Origin: Arthrobacter sp. FW306-07-I | Lineage (GTDB): Bacteria > Actinomycetota > Actinomycetes > Actinomycetales > Micrococcaceae | Assembly: GCF_021800405.1 (NCBI RefSeq) | Contig: NZ_CP084550.1 | Span: 1,116,001-1,180,000, forward strand | DNA length: 64,000 bases | Reading direction: 5' to 3' | Shown: positions 39,439 to 48,283 of the stretch, piece after piece | Layout of the letters: the number at the start of each line of letters is the position of its first letter | Numbering within the stretch: the first letter of the stretch is position 1 | The notes under the pieces: model-generated | Told to the model about the DNA's origin: nothing | The model's database searches: none | The model's input: only the letters and a program-made list of their open reading frames with translations | Made by a program: the position numbers and the translations under genes

Positions 39439-40103
39439 TCAGTGGGCGTCCGTCGCCGGAGGAGTCCGCTCCACAAAGTGGCCCAGCTGTGCCAAATCCG
39501 GATGGGACGACGGACCGCTCACGGCATCGGCCCCCACCCCGTTCGCCACGGCCAGGGCTGGGGGTGTAGTCCAACCGCTACGCAGTGCCAGGACCAGGGC
39601 GGCGCAGAAGGCGCTGCCCTGCCCATTGTATTCGCCACAAGCACAGCCTCGGACGGCGCCTCGGCCACCCTCTGGCCGTGCTCGAACATCGCCGAGCCCT
39701 CGCCACCGTATGTCACCGCCACCAGCTTCGCGTCAGCGAGGGCCGGGATTAGGGCGTACTCGCTCTCGTTGACGATCACCAGGTCGCACCGTTCCAGCAG
39801 CTCCGGCGGCAGGTCCATGGCAGGCGCCGCGTTCAGCACGAAGAACCCCTGCGTCTTACGGGCTGCCTCTAGCACCACGTCCAGGCCCACCTCAAGCTGG
39901 CACAGGACCGCCTCCTCCGGACCGAACTCAACCGCGTCCAGCGACAGGTGCGAGTTGGCGCCCGGGCACACCACAATCTGGTTCTCGCCCTCGCGGTCCA
40001 CCACGATCAGCGCGGTCCCGGTCGGCTCCGGCAGGATGGCCACGTCGGAGGTGTCCACGCCGACAGCGGCCAGAGCGTCCAGCATTGTCCGCCCCTGCGC
40101 GTC
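39439..40103 (-). pseudogene. 5'-truncated and frameshifted PfkB-family sugar kinase (ribokinase-like)
   Basis: The remaining sequence starts abruptly at DAQGRTMLDALAAVGVDTS, which matches the middle of the N-terminal half of ribokinases, so the first third is missing. The substrate and ATP regions follow (VVCPGANSHLS, VIVNESE). Near 39625 the frame shifts; the continuation reads SAFCAALVLALRSGW and ends TPPATDAH at the TGA 39439-39441. The catalytic GAGD motif appears as GQGS, so the catalytic Asp is also lost. The 5' break coincides with the IS481 relic at 40103-40124. Confidence 0.8.
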
Positions 40104-40124
40104 CTAGCTGTACTCAGTCAGGTT
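40103..40124 (-). repeat. Relic of an IS481-family terminus
   Basis: Plus-strand CTAGCTGTACTCAGTCAGGT resembles the terminus of IS481 copy 2 (CTAG, then CTGTACTGCCCAGGCAGG). Read on the minus strand it encodes VNLTEYS followed by TAG, the same kind of transposase C-terminus as NLPGQYS and NLSGQYT in the two copies. Nothing else of the element remains. It sits exactly where a truncated sugar kinase and a truncated monooxygenase meet head to head. Confidence 0.65.
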
Positions 40125-40125
40125 C

Positions 40126-41635
40126 ACGTTTCGAGACCGGCGCCGCCCGCGGCTACGGCCACCTCCGGCTGCGGAACGGCAAATGCTGGACACTGCTCAC
40201 CACCATGCAGGAGCTGAAGGGCTTCGAGGAGAAGAAAGGCCCGCGCCGCGAGCAGGGCGTGGCGCACGAGATCATCCGCGGCCGCCGCTCCTGGAAGGAA
40301 CTCAAGGAGGAACAGGAGGCGCGGCTCGGCTACGAGGAGCAGCCCTAGCGTGTGATCATCGGCGGCGAGCAGGGCGGCATCGGCCTTGCGGCGCGGCTGA
40401 AGCGGCTGGGCGTGCCCACCATCGTGATCGAGAAGAACCAGAACCCGGGCGACTCCTGGCGCAACCGCTATAAGTCCCTGCACCTGCATGATCCCGTCTG
40501 GTACGACCACCTGCCCTACCTGAAGTTCCCGGACGACTGGCCCGTCTTCGCCGCCAAGGACAAGATCGGCGACTGGCTGGAGCACTACACCCGCATTATG
40601 GAGCTGAACTACTGGTCCGGCACCGAGTGCGTGGGCGCGGAGTACGACGACGGCACGCAGGAATGGGCGGTCAGCGTCCTCCGCAACGGGTCACCAGTGA
40701 CGTTGCGGCCCAACCAGCTCGTCTTCGCCCTGGGCGTCTCCGGCTACCCGAACATCCCCGCGTTCGACGGCGCGCAGTCCTTCCTGGGCGAGCAGCCAGC
40801 ACCCCGGCGGCGGGGACTGGACCGGGAAGAAGGCCGTGGTGATCGGCTCCAACAACTCCGCGCACGATATCTGCGCGGACCTGTGGGAGCACGGCGCCGA
40901 CGTCACCATGGTGCAGCGGTCCTCCACTCACATCGCCCGCAGCGAATCGCTGATGGACCTGGCGCTGGGAGACCTGTACTCGGAGAAGGCGCTCGCCAAC
41001 GGCGTCACCACCGAGAAGGCCGACCTGCTGTTCGCGTCCCTGCCGTACCGGATCCTGCCCGAGGCCCAGGTGCCCGTGTACCAGGAGATGGCCCGGCGGG
41101 ACGCGGACTTCTATTCGCAGCTGGAGGCTGCCGGGTTCGAGCTGGACTTCGGCGTGGACGGGTCGGGCCTGTTCCTGAAGTACCTGCGGCGCGGCTCAGG
41201 CTACTACATCGACGTCGCGCCTCCCAGCTGATCATCGACGGCCGGGTGAAGCTGAAGTCCGGTCAGGTCTCCAAGATCACCGGCAACGCCGTGGTCATGG
41301 CGGACGGGACCGAGCTGGAGGCCGACCTAATTGTCTACGCCACGGGGTACGGGTCCATGAACGGCTGGCTGGCGGACCTGGTCTCGCCGGAAATCGCGGA
41401 TCGGGTGGGCAAGTGCTGGGGCTACGGCTCAGACACGCCGAAAGACCCTGGTCCCTGGGAGGGGGAGCTGCGCAATATGTGGAAACCAACCAACGTCCCC
41501 AACCTCTGGATCCACGGCGGCAACCTGCACCAGAGCCGGCACTACTCCTCCTACCTGGCGCTGCAGCTCAAGGCCCGGATGGAGGGGCTGGAGACGCCGG
41601 TGTACGAACTACAGCCCAGCCACCACACCCGCTAA
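40126..41635 (+). pseudogene. Decayed flavin-containing monooxygenase
   Basis: The sequence lacks its 5' end and begins in RFETGAARGYGHLRLRNGK. An in-frame TAG interrupts it at 40346. The FAD motif follows as VIIGGEQGGIGLAARL, with Glu where Gly is expected (GGGQGG). Frameshifts lie near 40790 (resuming WTGKKAVVIGSNNSAHD, the NADP motif) and near 41215 (resuming SQLIIDGRVKLKSG). It ends at 41635, 14 bp before bdhA. At least four lesions make it a clear pseudogene. Confidence 0.88.
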
Positions 41636-41649
41636 AGGAAGAGCCCATC

Positions 41650-42705
41650 ATGAAAGCAGCCCGATTCCACGCCCGCAAGGACATCCGCATCGAGGACATC
41701 CCGGAGCCGGAACTCCGTCCCGGGGCGGTGAAGATCGACGTCGCGTGGTGCGGCATCTGCGGCACGGACCTGCACGAGTACCTTGAAGGGCCCATCTTCT
41801 GCCCGGCACCGGGGCATCCGCACCCGCTCTCGCACGAGGAATCCCCGGTGACCCTGGGGCACGAATTCTCCGGGACTGTCTCCGAGGTGGGCGAAGGGGT
41901 GACGGGCCTGGCGAAGGGGGACAACGTCGTCGTCGAACCCTATTTTGTGGACGGGAGCTGCGACATGTGCCAGGCCGGCAGCTACCACCTGTGCCGGCAG
42001 ATGGGCTTCATCGGGCTGTCCGGCGGCGGGGGAGGGCTGAGCGAGAAGATCGTGGTGGACCAGCGGTGGGTGCACCCCGTCGGGGACATTCCGCTGGACG
42101 AGGCGGCGCTGATCGAACCGCTGTCCGTGGCGCACCACGCGGTGGCGCGCAGCGGCGTGAAGGCGGGCGACACGGCGTTGGTGGGCGGCTCGGGGCCCAT
42201 TGGCCTGCTTACCGCCGCCGTCCTGAAGGGCATGGGGGTGACCACGATCATCAGCGAGCTCACCCAGGCCCGGAAGGAAAAGGCCACCTCCAGCGGTGTG
42301 GCGGACCATGTCCTGGACCCCAGCCAGGAAAACGTGCCGGAGCGGGTGCGGGAACTCACCGGCGGGACGGGGGCCGACGTCGCGTTCGAATGCGCCGGCG
42401 TGAACGCGGTGCTGGACACCATGCTCGACGCCGTCCGGCCCGGCGCCGTGGTGGTCAACGTGTCCATCTGGGGCGCTCCCGCCACCATCGACATGCAGAA
42501 GCTGGTTCTCAAGGAGATCGACCTGCGCGGCACCATCGCCTACGTCCGCGACCACCCCGCGGTGATCAAAATGGTGCAGGAGGGCAAGGTGGACCTCAAG
42601 CCGTTCATCACCGGCCGGATCGCGCTGGAGGACCTGGTGGAGCAGGGCTTCGACACCCTCATCCACCACAAGGACACGGCGGTGAAGGTGCTGGTGCACC
42701 CGTAG
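41650..42705 (+). CDS. bdhA: 2,3-butanediol dehydrogenase (zinc-dependent MDR family)
   Basis: A 351-residue zinc-dependent medium-chain dehydrogenase of the (R,R)-butanediol dehydrogenase type, interconverting acetoin and 2,3-butanediol with NAD. The catalytic zinc region is CGICGTDLHEY near residue 33 and GHEFSG near 70. The cysteine loop is SCDMCQAGSYHLC. The nucleotide motif is VGGSGPIGLL near 178. The ATG at 41650 follows AAAGGAAGAG. The open frame extends upstream into the pseudogene, but this start is clear. The gene is intact and followed by a strong terminator. Its 3' end has a second, divergent copy at about 49908-49955. Confidence 0.92.
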   Translation: MKAARFHARKDIRIEDIPEPELRPGAVKIDVAWCGICGTDLHEYLEGPIFCPAPGHPHPLSHEESPVTLGHEFSGTVSEVGEGVTGLAKGDNVVVEPYFVDGSCDMCQAGSYHLCRQMGFIGLSGGGGGLSEKIVVDQRWVHPVGDIPLDEAALIEPLSVAHHAVARSGVKAGDTALVGGSGPIGLLTAAVLKGMGVTTIISELTQARKEKATSSGVADHVLDPSQENVPERVRELTGGTGADVAFECAGVNAVLDTMLDAVRPGAVVVNVSIWGAPATIDMQKLVLKEIDLRGTIAYVRDHPAVIKMVQEGKVDLKPFITGRIALEDLVEQGFDTLIHHKDTAVKVLVHP

Positions 42706-42780
42706 AGGCCGGCGGGCGGGTGCCCGGCATGGGAGGAAGGACGACGGCGGGACGCAAGTGCCGCCGTCGTCCTTCCCCTT
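42657..42780 (+). repeat. bdhA 3' end plus terminator, direct repeat with 49908-50006 and 51518-51550
   Basis: The last codons of bdhA (TLIHHKDTAVKVLVHP), the stop, the spacer and the hairpin are repeated in the same orientation at 49908-50006, continuing at 51518 after the IS30 element. The second copy reads TLINHKDTAVNMPVHP. The copies differ at many positions, so the duplication is old or came from another strain. Together they bracket the jet operon. Confidence 0.85.
42735..42776. terminator. Bidirectional terminator between bdhA and jetD
   Basis: A perfect 16-bp stem, GGAAGGACGACGGCGG paired with CCGCCGTCGTCCTTCC, encloses the 10-nt loop GACGCAAGTG. It lies between the convergent ends of bdhA (42705) and jetD (42986) and can serve both. 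The same hairpin sequence recurs next to the second bdhA-end copy, where its loop is occupied by an IS30 element. Confidence 0.85.
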
Positions 42781-42985
42781 CGCTCTGGTGGAAGGCCCCG
42801 TGCTCCAACCCAGCGCCAGGCGCGCGCCGTCGCAGCCACCGACCGCATTACAGACGACCAGGATTTCGTCGAGCAGATTCAGAAGACTGGCCGGCGTGAG
42901 CCGCTACGAATTCGGAAACGATGGTGGCTGTGGAGCAGTCGCTCGCTGTCTTTTCTCGGCGTGGCCCGGTAATCGGGATAAGGAC

Positions 42986-44224
42986 TCAGGCCCTCAGCTC
43001 TTTGAGCGCCCAGGACCAGTTGATCAGCTCCTGCTCCAGGCGAATATTCGAGCCATAGGTGCTCTTCCCTAGGGATTCGTACAGCGCCGATTCTGCCGCC
43101 GTCAGCCTCGCAAGCGCCGCCCGCGAGGGCGATTCTTCTCTACCCCAAGCATCCCTGTGTGCAAGCAGGGTTCGCTCATCCATCAGGACACTCTCCACAT
43201 GCGGATGGGCGGCCCGGAGCTGGTCGAGGATCCGGAAGCCGTGGGTGTCAATGTCGCCCCAGTAGAGGACACGGCAGTCACGGAGCCATGCGGCGTCCCG
43301 CAGGGAAGAGAATCCGTACCCGCCCCCATAAAGTGCCAGCGTCCCAGGGCGGTCGGGAAGCGCCAGGAAATTGACCTGGTTCTCCGTTGCGATGACGGTA
43401 TCCACGGGCAGCCGCAACCCGCCGAACGCTTCGGCCGTCAATGTGATGTCCCGCGCCCCACCGAACTGGTCAATTACAGGATCCAACAGACGAAACCTCA
43501 CTAACTCCGGAGGGTGCAGGAACCCGTGCCGGCGGGCAAATCTCGCCGCGGGTGTCCTTCCCGCGCTGTCTTCGAGCCCCGCATCACGGCCCGAGGACTC
43601 CAGCTCGTCGTCACCCGCGGACATTTCCTGGTCGCGCGAAGAAGGCTCGAGGGTGACCAGCATTTGGTCAATAACCTGCCGGTGCCGCTCGATGAACTTC
43701 GTGTGCACCCCGGGCAGGCCCAACTGGCGGACGTAAATACCGGGCGCAGGGCTGTCCCGCAGCCACAACGCTACGCGCGCCGCAGTCACGGCCGCCGGGC
43801 CCAGTTCGAGAAGCTTCATCGGCCGCCTCGCTGCCCAGTCCACCAGCTGGGGATCCAGTCCGGCCAGGCCCTCAGTCAGGGACCGGAAGACGCCGACCTC
43901 CCGCGCCTTCCCAACAAAGCCGATCTCGTCCTCAACAGTGGCAAATACAGCCGCGCCGGGAAGGGAATTGGCCCCCACAGTCCGCCGCCCGGTCTCTACC
44001 GTCTCCAAAGAGTAGGCACCTGCCCCGGAAAAAAGCTCAGCTGCCCACGCGCGGACCGCCGCGTAATCGCTGAGCAGCTCGGCCGCCGTCGGACGCTTCA
44101 ACGGACGACGCCGGGGGTACAGCCCGGTGGGTTCCAGCAGCTCCCGGAGGAGCGAACCGCTGCTCCACGCCTTCAGCGACAGGGCCCTCAAGTCCGCCAG
44201 CGTGGTCCACGCCTTAGTGGCCAC
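42986..44224 (-). CDS. jetD: Wadjet nuclease subunit JetD (TOPRIM-like, DUF3322/DUF2220)
   Basis: A 412-residue protein, last of the Wadjet operon. JetD is the nuclease that cleaves circular plasmid DNA extruded by the JetABC complex. The TOPRIM-like domain is visible as VIATENQVNFLAL near residue 278 and LYWGDIDTHGFRILDQL near 325, holding the expected acidic residues. The GTG start overlaps the end of jetC by 11 bp. The protein looks complete. Its 3' end converges on bdhA across a bidirectional terminator. Confidence 0.92.
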   Translation of the reverse strand: MATKAWTTLADLRALSLKAWSSGSLLRELLEPTGLYPRRRPLKRPTAAELLSDYAAVRAWAAELFSGAGAYSLETVETGRRTVGANSLPGAAVFATVEDEIGFVGKAREVGVFRSLTEGLAGLDPQLVDWAARRPMKLLELGPAAVTAARVALWLRDSPAPGIYVRQLGLPGVHTKFIERHRQVIDQMLVTLEPSSRDQEMSAGDDELESSGRDAGLEDSAGRTPAARFARRHGFLHPPELVRFRLLDPVIDQFGGARDITLTAEAFGGLRLPVDTVIATENQVNFLALPDRPGTLALYGGGYGFSSLRDAAWLRDCRVLYWGDIDTHGFRILDQLRAAHPHVESVLMDERTLLAHRDAWGREESPSRAALARLTAAESALYESLGKSTYGSNIRLEQELINWSWALKELRA

Positions 44225-47200
44225 GCCGGTCCTTCTCCTCGCGGTACTCCTGGATGGTCATGTTGCGCAGCTGGGAATCATCACCGTTGATGTTCGCGAC
44301 GAAACCCACGTGCGAGACGAAGGGCTCGATGACGTGGATCTTCTGCAGGGGAGTGACAATCAGCAGCTGCAGCTTCATCCGCTGGAACAGCTCCAGCCCA
44401 TACCGGGCGGATTCGTCCGAGCCACGGCCGAACGCCTCGTCAATCACCACGAACCGGAAGCTCCTGCCGCTGCCGGCATTCCTGCCCGCTCCCTTGCCGG
44501 ACCCCAGCCCGAACTGGAACGCCAGGGCCGCCGCCAGGATGGTGTACGCCAGCTTCTCCTTCTGACCGCCGGACTTGCCGCCCGAATCCGTGAAGTGCTC
44601 GTATTCCTCGCCAGTCTCCGTCCACTTCTCCGACGCCGAGAACGTGAACCAGTTCCGCACATCGGTCACCTTCGCCGTCCATTTCCGGTCGAGGTCCGTC
44701 AGTCCTTCCCGGCCACGGAATCTGTCGATTAGCCGCTCCACCTGCAGGTACTTCTGCTCCGAGTACTGGTCCGTCTCGCCGATTGTCCCCTCCGAGCACG
44801 CACGCAGGTCGCTGCCGAACTCGCGGACGTCCTGGTCTGAGGTGGCCTGGTGCTCCAGCTGGATATGCCGGCCCGTGTTGTAAGGAATACCTGACAGGGA
44901 CTGGTTGATCTCGCCGATCCGGTCAATGATGTTCTGCCGCCGGCTGTCCAGGAACGCATTGAACGCCACCACCTCGCGGATGGTGTTCTGGTTCAGCAGG
45001 TCCTTAAACTGGTTCTCGAACCGGGGCAGGTCGTTGCCCACCAGCTGCTCCAGCAGCCGGTTGTAGTCCGCCGCGGCTTCCAGTGAGGCGTCGACGTCAG
45101 TGGTTTCGTTCGGGTACTTGTTGCGGAAGTCCGCCATCTGCCGGACGGTGCTCTCCGCTGCACGGGCGATCCTCTTGGACAGCGCGTCGATGGTGTCCGT
45201 CAGCCCGTTCCGCACAGTGCTTTCCACGGCGGCAGTGTTCTTGTAGGTGAGGGGTTTGTCCCCCAGCGTTGTTGCGGTGAGGCGTTCGACGGCGGCCAGC
45301 ACCCCGGCGTCGTCCGTTACCGGCGTGTCAACCAGGATGGCCCGGCACTCCTCGATTGCCTCGGCGATGTCCCTGGCGTCCTTCTCGTTCGCGCCGAGCC
45401 GCTCGCGGAGCTTGCCTGCCTTCTCCTCCTGCCGCTCCAGCTCCGCCGTGACCTGTTGTTGCTTGGTCATGAGCTGCTGCAGGACGTCGCTGGCGGTTTC
45501 CAAGGCCCGCTTTTCCGCCTTTAGGTCTTCGATGCTGCGGGCCGTGGCCTGCCAGCTGATCTCGCCGAATTCCGTGACGGACCCCACCACACCGAGCTGC
45601 CGGTTCCTCCGGCCCAGCGCCCCCAGCTCCCCATTGACCCGGTCAAGCTGCCCGGCCACAACCTTCAGCTGGCCCTGCACTTCGTCCAGGTCGGCGCGGA
45701 ACCCGGCGATCTTGTCGTGGTTGTCCCAGCCCAGCACGTAGTTGCGCCGGTCCGCCAGGTCCTTGCGGTCGTCCTTCTCATGCCGGCCCCGCCCGCCTTT
45801 GAGCTGGCCGTTGGCCGTCAGCGCCTTCGGGTAGCGGCGGAAATCGGCCAGGTTCTCGCAGCAGAAGTAATCGAACCGGCTGCTGAGCTCGTCCTGCAGG
45901 AAGTCCCGGAAGGGGGTGCCCTGTTTGATGGCGATCTTCGCCGCCAGCGTGCCCGCTTCGGCGGCCCTGGGCGAGTAGGACTCCCCGATTCTCAGGTACA
46001 CCAGCCGGCCCCGCAGGTTGTTTGCGTCCACCCAGCTGCTGACCGCGGCGTAGTGCTCCGCGGGGACCAGGAGCGAGAGGGCGAACCCGTGGAGGGTCCG
46101 TTCCGCGGCGCCCTCCCACGCGGCTTCGCCCTCGCGGACCTTGAGCAGCTCGCCCACGAACGGCAGGTCGCTGTCCGTGATTTCGGTGCCTTCGCAGAGC
46201 CGACGGCGGATGTCCAGCTGGGGTAGGGGGATCAGGTTGCGGCGGGCCTGCAGGCTGGTGAGCTCGGCCTTGATCTCCGCTGACTTGGAGGTGAGTTCCG
46301 CTTGCCTGATGGACAGCGTTGTCCGCTCTTCGTGCAACACGTTGGACCGGTCCGCCAACTCCTGTTCCACGGTGGCGAGGCGGGCCCGGTTCGCGTCAAA
46401 GAGGACACGGTCCTCCGGGGCCTGCAGGCCAAGCTCCGCGGCTGCATCCGAGTAGGCCTCGAACCGCTGCCGCTGCTCGGCGGACTTGGCGGCCAAAGCA
46501 GCAAGTTCGGCGTCGATTGCTGCGAGACGTCCGCCGCCGTTGGTGCGGATGTCCTCATCCACTCCGGCCAGGTCCCGGCGCAGCTGCTTGACTTCGCCGT
46601 TCAGCCGAGTCCAGTCCTCCTGCAGCCGCACGCCGGTGCGCTCCAGCTCGGCCTGGTGCTCCAGGCTCAGCTGCAGTTTCCGGTCCGTGAACCACGGATG
46701 CAGCTGGTCACGCTGTTTCCGGGCCCGCTCGTCGTCGGCGGTCAGCCCGGCATGGAGGGCGGCGCCTTCCTTGATGGGTGTCAGCAGGGCGATCTGGTCC
46801 TTGGCCCGGAGGACTGCGTCGTGGGCTTTCTTCAGGTCGTCGAAGTGGTGGATCAGGTTAGTGATCCGGACGGCGACGTCGTCCTCCTCCAGCATGTTGC
46901 CGCGGACGAACGAGGTGATGTTCTCCACCTGCTTCATGGACACCGTGCGGTGGAACAGCTCCATGGCCTGGTTACCGCTGATCCCGAACTGGCGCTTGAA
47001 AGCTGCGGAGTACGGTTCGAAGGCGTCGTGAACCGATACGCCGGCCGCACGCAGCTTCTTCTTTAGCTTCAGAGGGTCCTGGCCAAAATTGCTGAAGTCC
47101 GCTGCAATCGTCTGGTCCGCTTCCGCGAGCGAGTAGAACCGGTTGGGCTGCCCCGCCTCCTGGGTAGCCCACAACGTGATGCCCAGCGTGACCCACTTGC

Positions 47201-47621
47201 CGAGCACGGCGTTGTGGAAAACGCCCAGCACCACAGTCAGCTGGCCGGTGGCGCGCAAAGGTACCGGCTTGGAGTACTCTCCACCGGCGCTCCGGGCACT
47301 CTTGTGGAAGCCCCGGACGTACGACATCAGGGAGCGTTCCTTCTTCTGCGCCCCCGCGGCCTTGTTGTACTCGATTTTGTGCGCCGGAAGCAGCAACGTG
47401 GTGATCGCATCCACCACCGTGGACTTCCCCGAACCGATGTCGCCGGTGAGCAGGCTGTTGGCCCCGTCCAGCCGGAACGTGCGCACCCCCTGGTGGAAGG
47501 TGCCCCAGTTGAGCAGCTCCAGGCGGTGCAGCCGGAAGCCCGGGGGAGTCCCGCCGTCGGCAGCTGTTTCATCCAGACTGAACAAGCTCTCCTGCAAGTC
47601 CGTACCCAAATCCGCGGTCAC
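44214..47621 (-). CDS. jetC: Wadjet SMC-like ATPase JetC
   Basis: A 1135-residue SMC/MukB-like ATPase, the DNA loop extruder of the Wadjet complex. Walker A is LTGDIGSGKSTVVDAI near residue 62. The signature motif is SGGKSGGQKEKLAY near 1020 and Walker B is FVVIDEAFGRGSDE near 1060. The middle is rich in heptad-like segments consistent with a long coiled coil. It overlaps jetB by 4 nt and jetD by 11 bp. Length and motif order are those of type I Wadjet. No lesion is seen. Confidence 0.94.
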   Translation of the reverse strand: MTADLGTDLQESLFSLDETAADGGTPPGFRLHRLELLNWGTFHQGVRTFRLDGANSLLTGDIGSGKSTVVDAITTLLLPAHKIEYNKAAGAQKKERSLMSYVRGFHKSARSAGGEYSKPVPLRATGQLTVVLGVFHNAVLGKWVTLGITLWATQEAGQPNRFYSLAEADQTIAADFSNFGQDPLKLKKKLRAAGVSVHDAFEPYSAAFKRQFGISGNQAMELFHRTVSMKQVENITSFVRGNMLEEDDVAVRITNLIHHFDDLKKAHDAVLRAKDQIALLTPIKEGAALHAGLTADDERARKQRDQLHPWFTDRKLQLSLEHQAELERTGVRLQEDWTRLNGEVKQLRRDLAGVDEDIRTNGGGRLAAIDAELAALAAKSAEQRQRFEAYSDAAAELGLQAPEDRVLFDANRARLATVEQELADRSNVLHEERTTLSIRQAELTSKSAEIKAELTSLQARRNLIPLPQLDIRRRLCEGTEITDSDLPFVGELLKVREGEAAWEGAAERTLHGFALSLLVPAEHYAAVSSWVDANNLRGRLVYLRIGESYSPRAAEAGTLAAKIAIKQGTPFRDFLQDELSSRFDYFCCENLADFRRYPKALTANGQLKGGRGRHEKDDRKDLADRRNYVLGWDNHDKIAGFRADLDEVQGQLKVVAGQLDRVNGELGALGRRNRQLGVVGSVTEFGEISWQATARSIEDLKAEKRALETASDVLQQLMTKQQQVTAELERQEEKAGKLRERLGANEKDARDIAEAIEECRAILVDTPVTDDAGVLAAVERLTATTLGDKPLTYKNTAAVESTVRNGLTDTIDALSKRIARAAESTVRQMADFRNKYPNETTDVDASLEAAADYNRLLEQLVGNDLPRFENQFKDLLNQNTIREVVAFNAFLDSRRQNIIDRIGEINQSLSGIPYNTGRHIQLEHQATSDQDVREFGSDLRACSEGTIGETDQYSEQKYLQVERLIDRFRGREGLTDLDRKWTAKVTDVRNWFTFSASEKWTETGEEYEHFTDSGGKSGGQKEKLAYTILAAALAFQFGLGSGKGAGRNAGSGRSFRFVVIDEAFGRGSDESARYGLELFQRMKLQLLIVTPLQKIHVIEPFVSHVGFVANINGDDSQLRNMTIQEYREEKDRRGH

Positions 47622-48283
47622 TGGTCCTCCCCGGTTTCTGCAGTTCCTGCGGTCCCGCGCCCGGCGGGCACCGCTGTGGCGGGCGGCTCCCCGGCGAGCG
47701 TCCGGCGATAGTCATCCAGCCGTGCGTCGAACTCTTCCAGCCACTGCGCATCCACATACGCCTTCAGGATCCGGGCCACCTCGTACGTATCTGCCTGCCC
47801 CCTGAGCTTGCGCAGGAAACCGAGCTCCACCACCTTCTTGATGTCCGTTCCCAGCCGGTCAAGGACCCGGGCCTCGTTGCTGGATTCGGGCAGGAACACC
47901 GAGACCATGTCCGCGATCTCCTGTTCGGTCATGATGAGCCGGACCTCGCTGCTGTTGATGTCGAACTCCATCATGCGCCGGCGGAGCAGTGCCAGCAGCA
48001 GGCTGACGTTGAAGGTCAGGGAGCGGCGGGCGATGAGCCGGGGGAGCGTGCCCTCCGGATCATTCTTGGACCGCAGGAACGCGTAGCCTTCGGACTCGTC
48101 CAGGAACAGGTCCAGGCCCAGCACCGAGACGTAGTCGCGCACGTGCGAGGTCAGCCCGAGCAGGGACTGCCACAGCTTCTCGTCGTTCTCCGCGTACAGC
48201 ACGCCCTTGAAGAGCCGGGTGACGACGGCGGGAAGCTCCTCGGGCGTGCGGGCTTCAGTGTCAGCTGTGGCGGGGACGTTCAT
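47618..48283 (-). CDS. jetB: Wadjet KITE subunit JetB (DUF4194)
   Basis: A 221-residue protein of the DUF4194 type, the winged-helix KITE-like (MukE-like) subunit that binds the JetA kleisin. Conserved features include FLDESEGYAFLRSK and SLTFNVSLLLALLRRRMMEF. The C-terminal 30 residues are low complexity. It overlaps jetA and jetC by 4 nt each, so the three are translationally coupled and probably made in fixed ratio. Confidence 0.92.
   Translation of the reverse strand: MNVPATADTEARTPEELPAVVTRLFKGVLYAENDEKLWQSLLGLTSHVRDYVSVLGLDLFLDESEGYAFLRSKNDPEGTLPRLIARRSLTFNVSLLLALLRRRMMEFDINSSEVRLIMTEQEIADMVSVFLPESSNEARVLDRLGTDIKKVVELGFLRKLRGQADTYEVARILKAYVDAQWLEEFDARLDDYRRTLAGEPPATAVPAGRGTAGTAETGEDQ

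Noticed and set aside
39519..40085. A functional ribokinase gene
   Set aside because: The 5' third is missing, there is a frameshift before the end, and the GAGD catalytic motif is GQGS.
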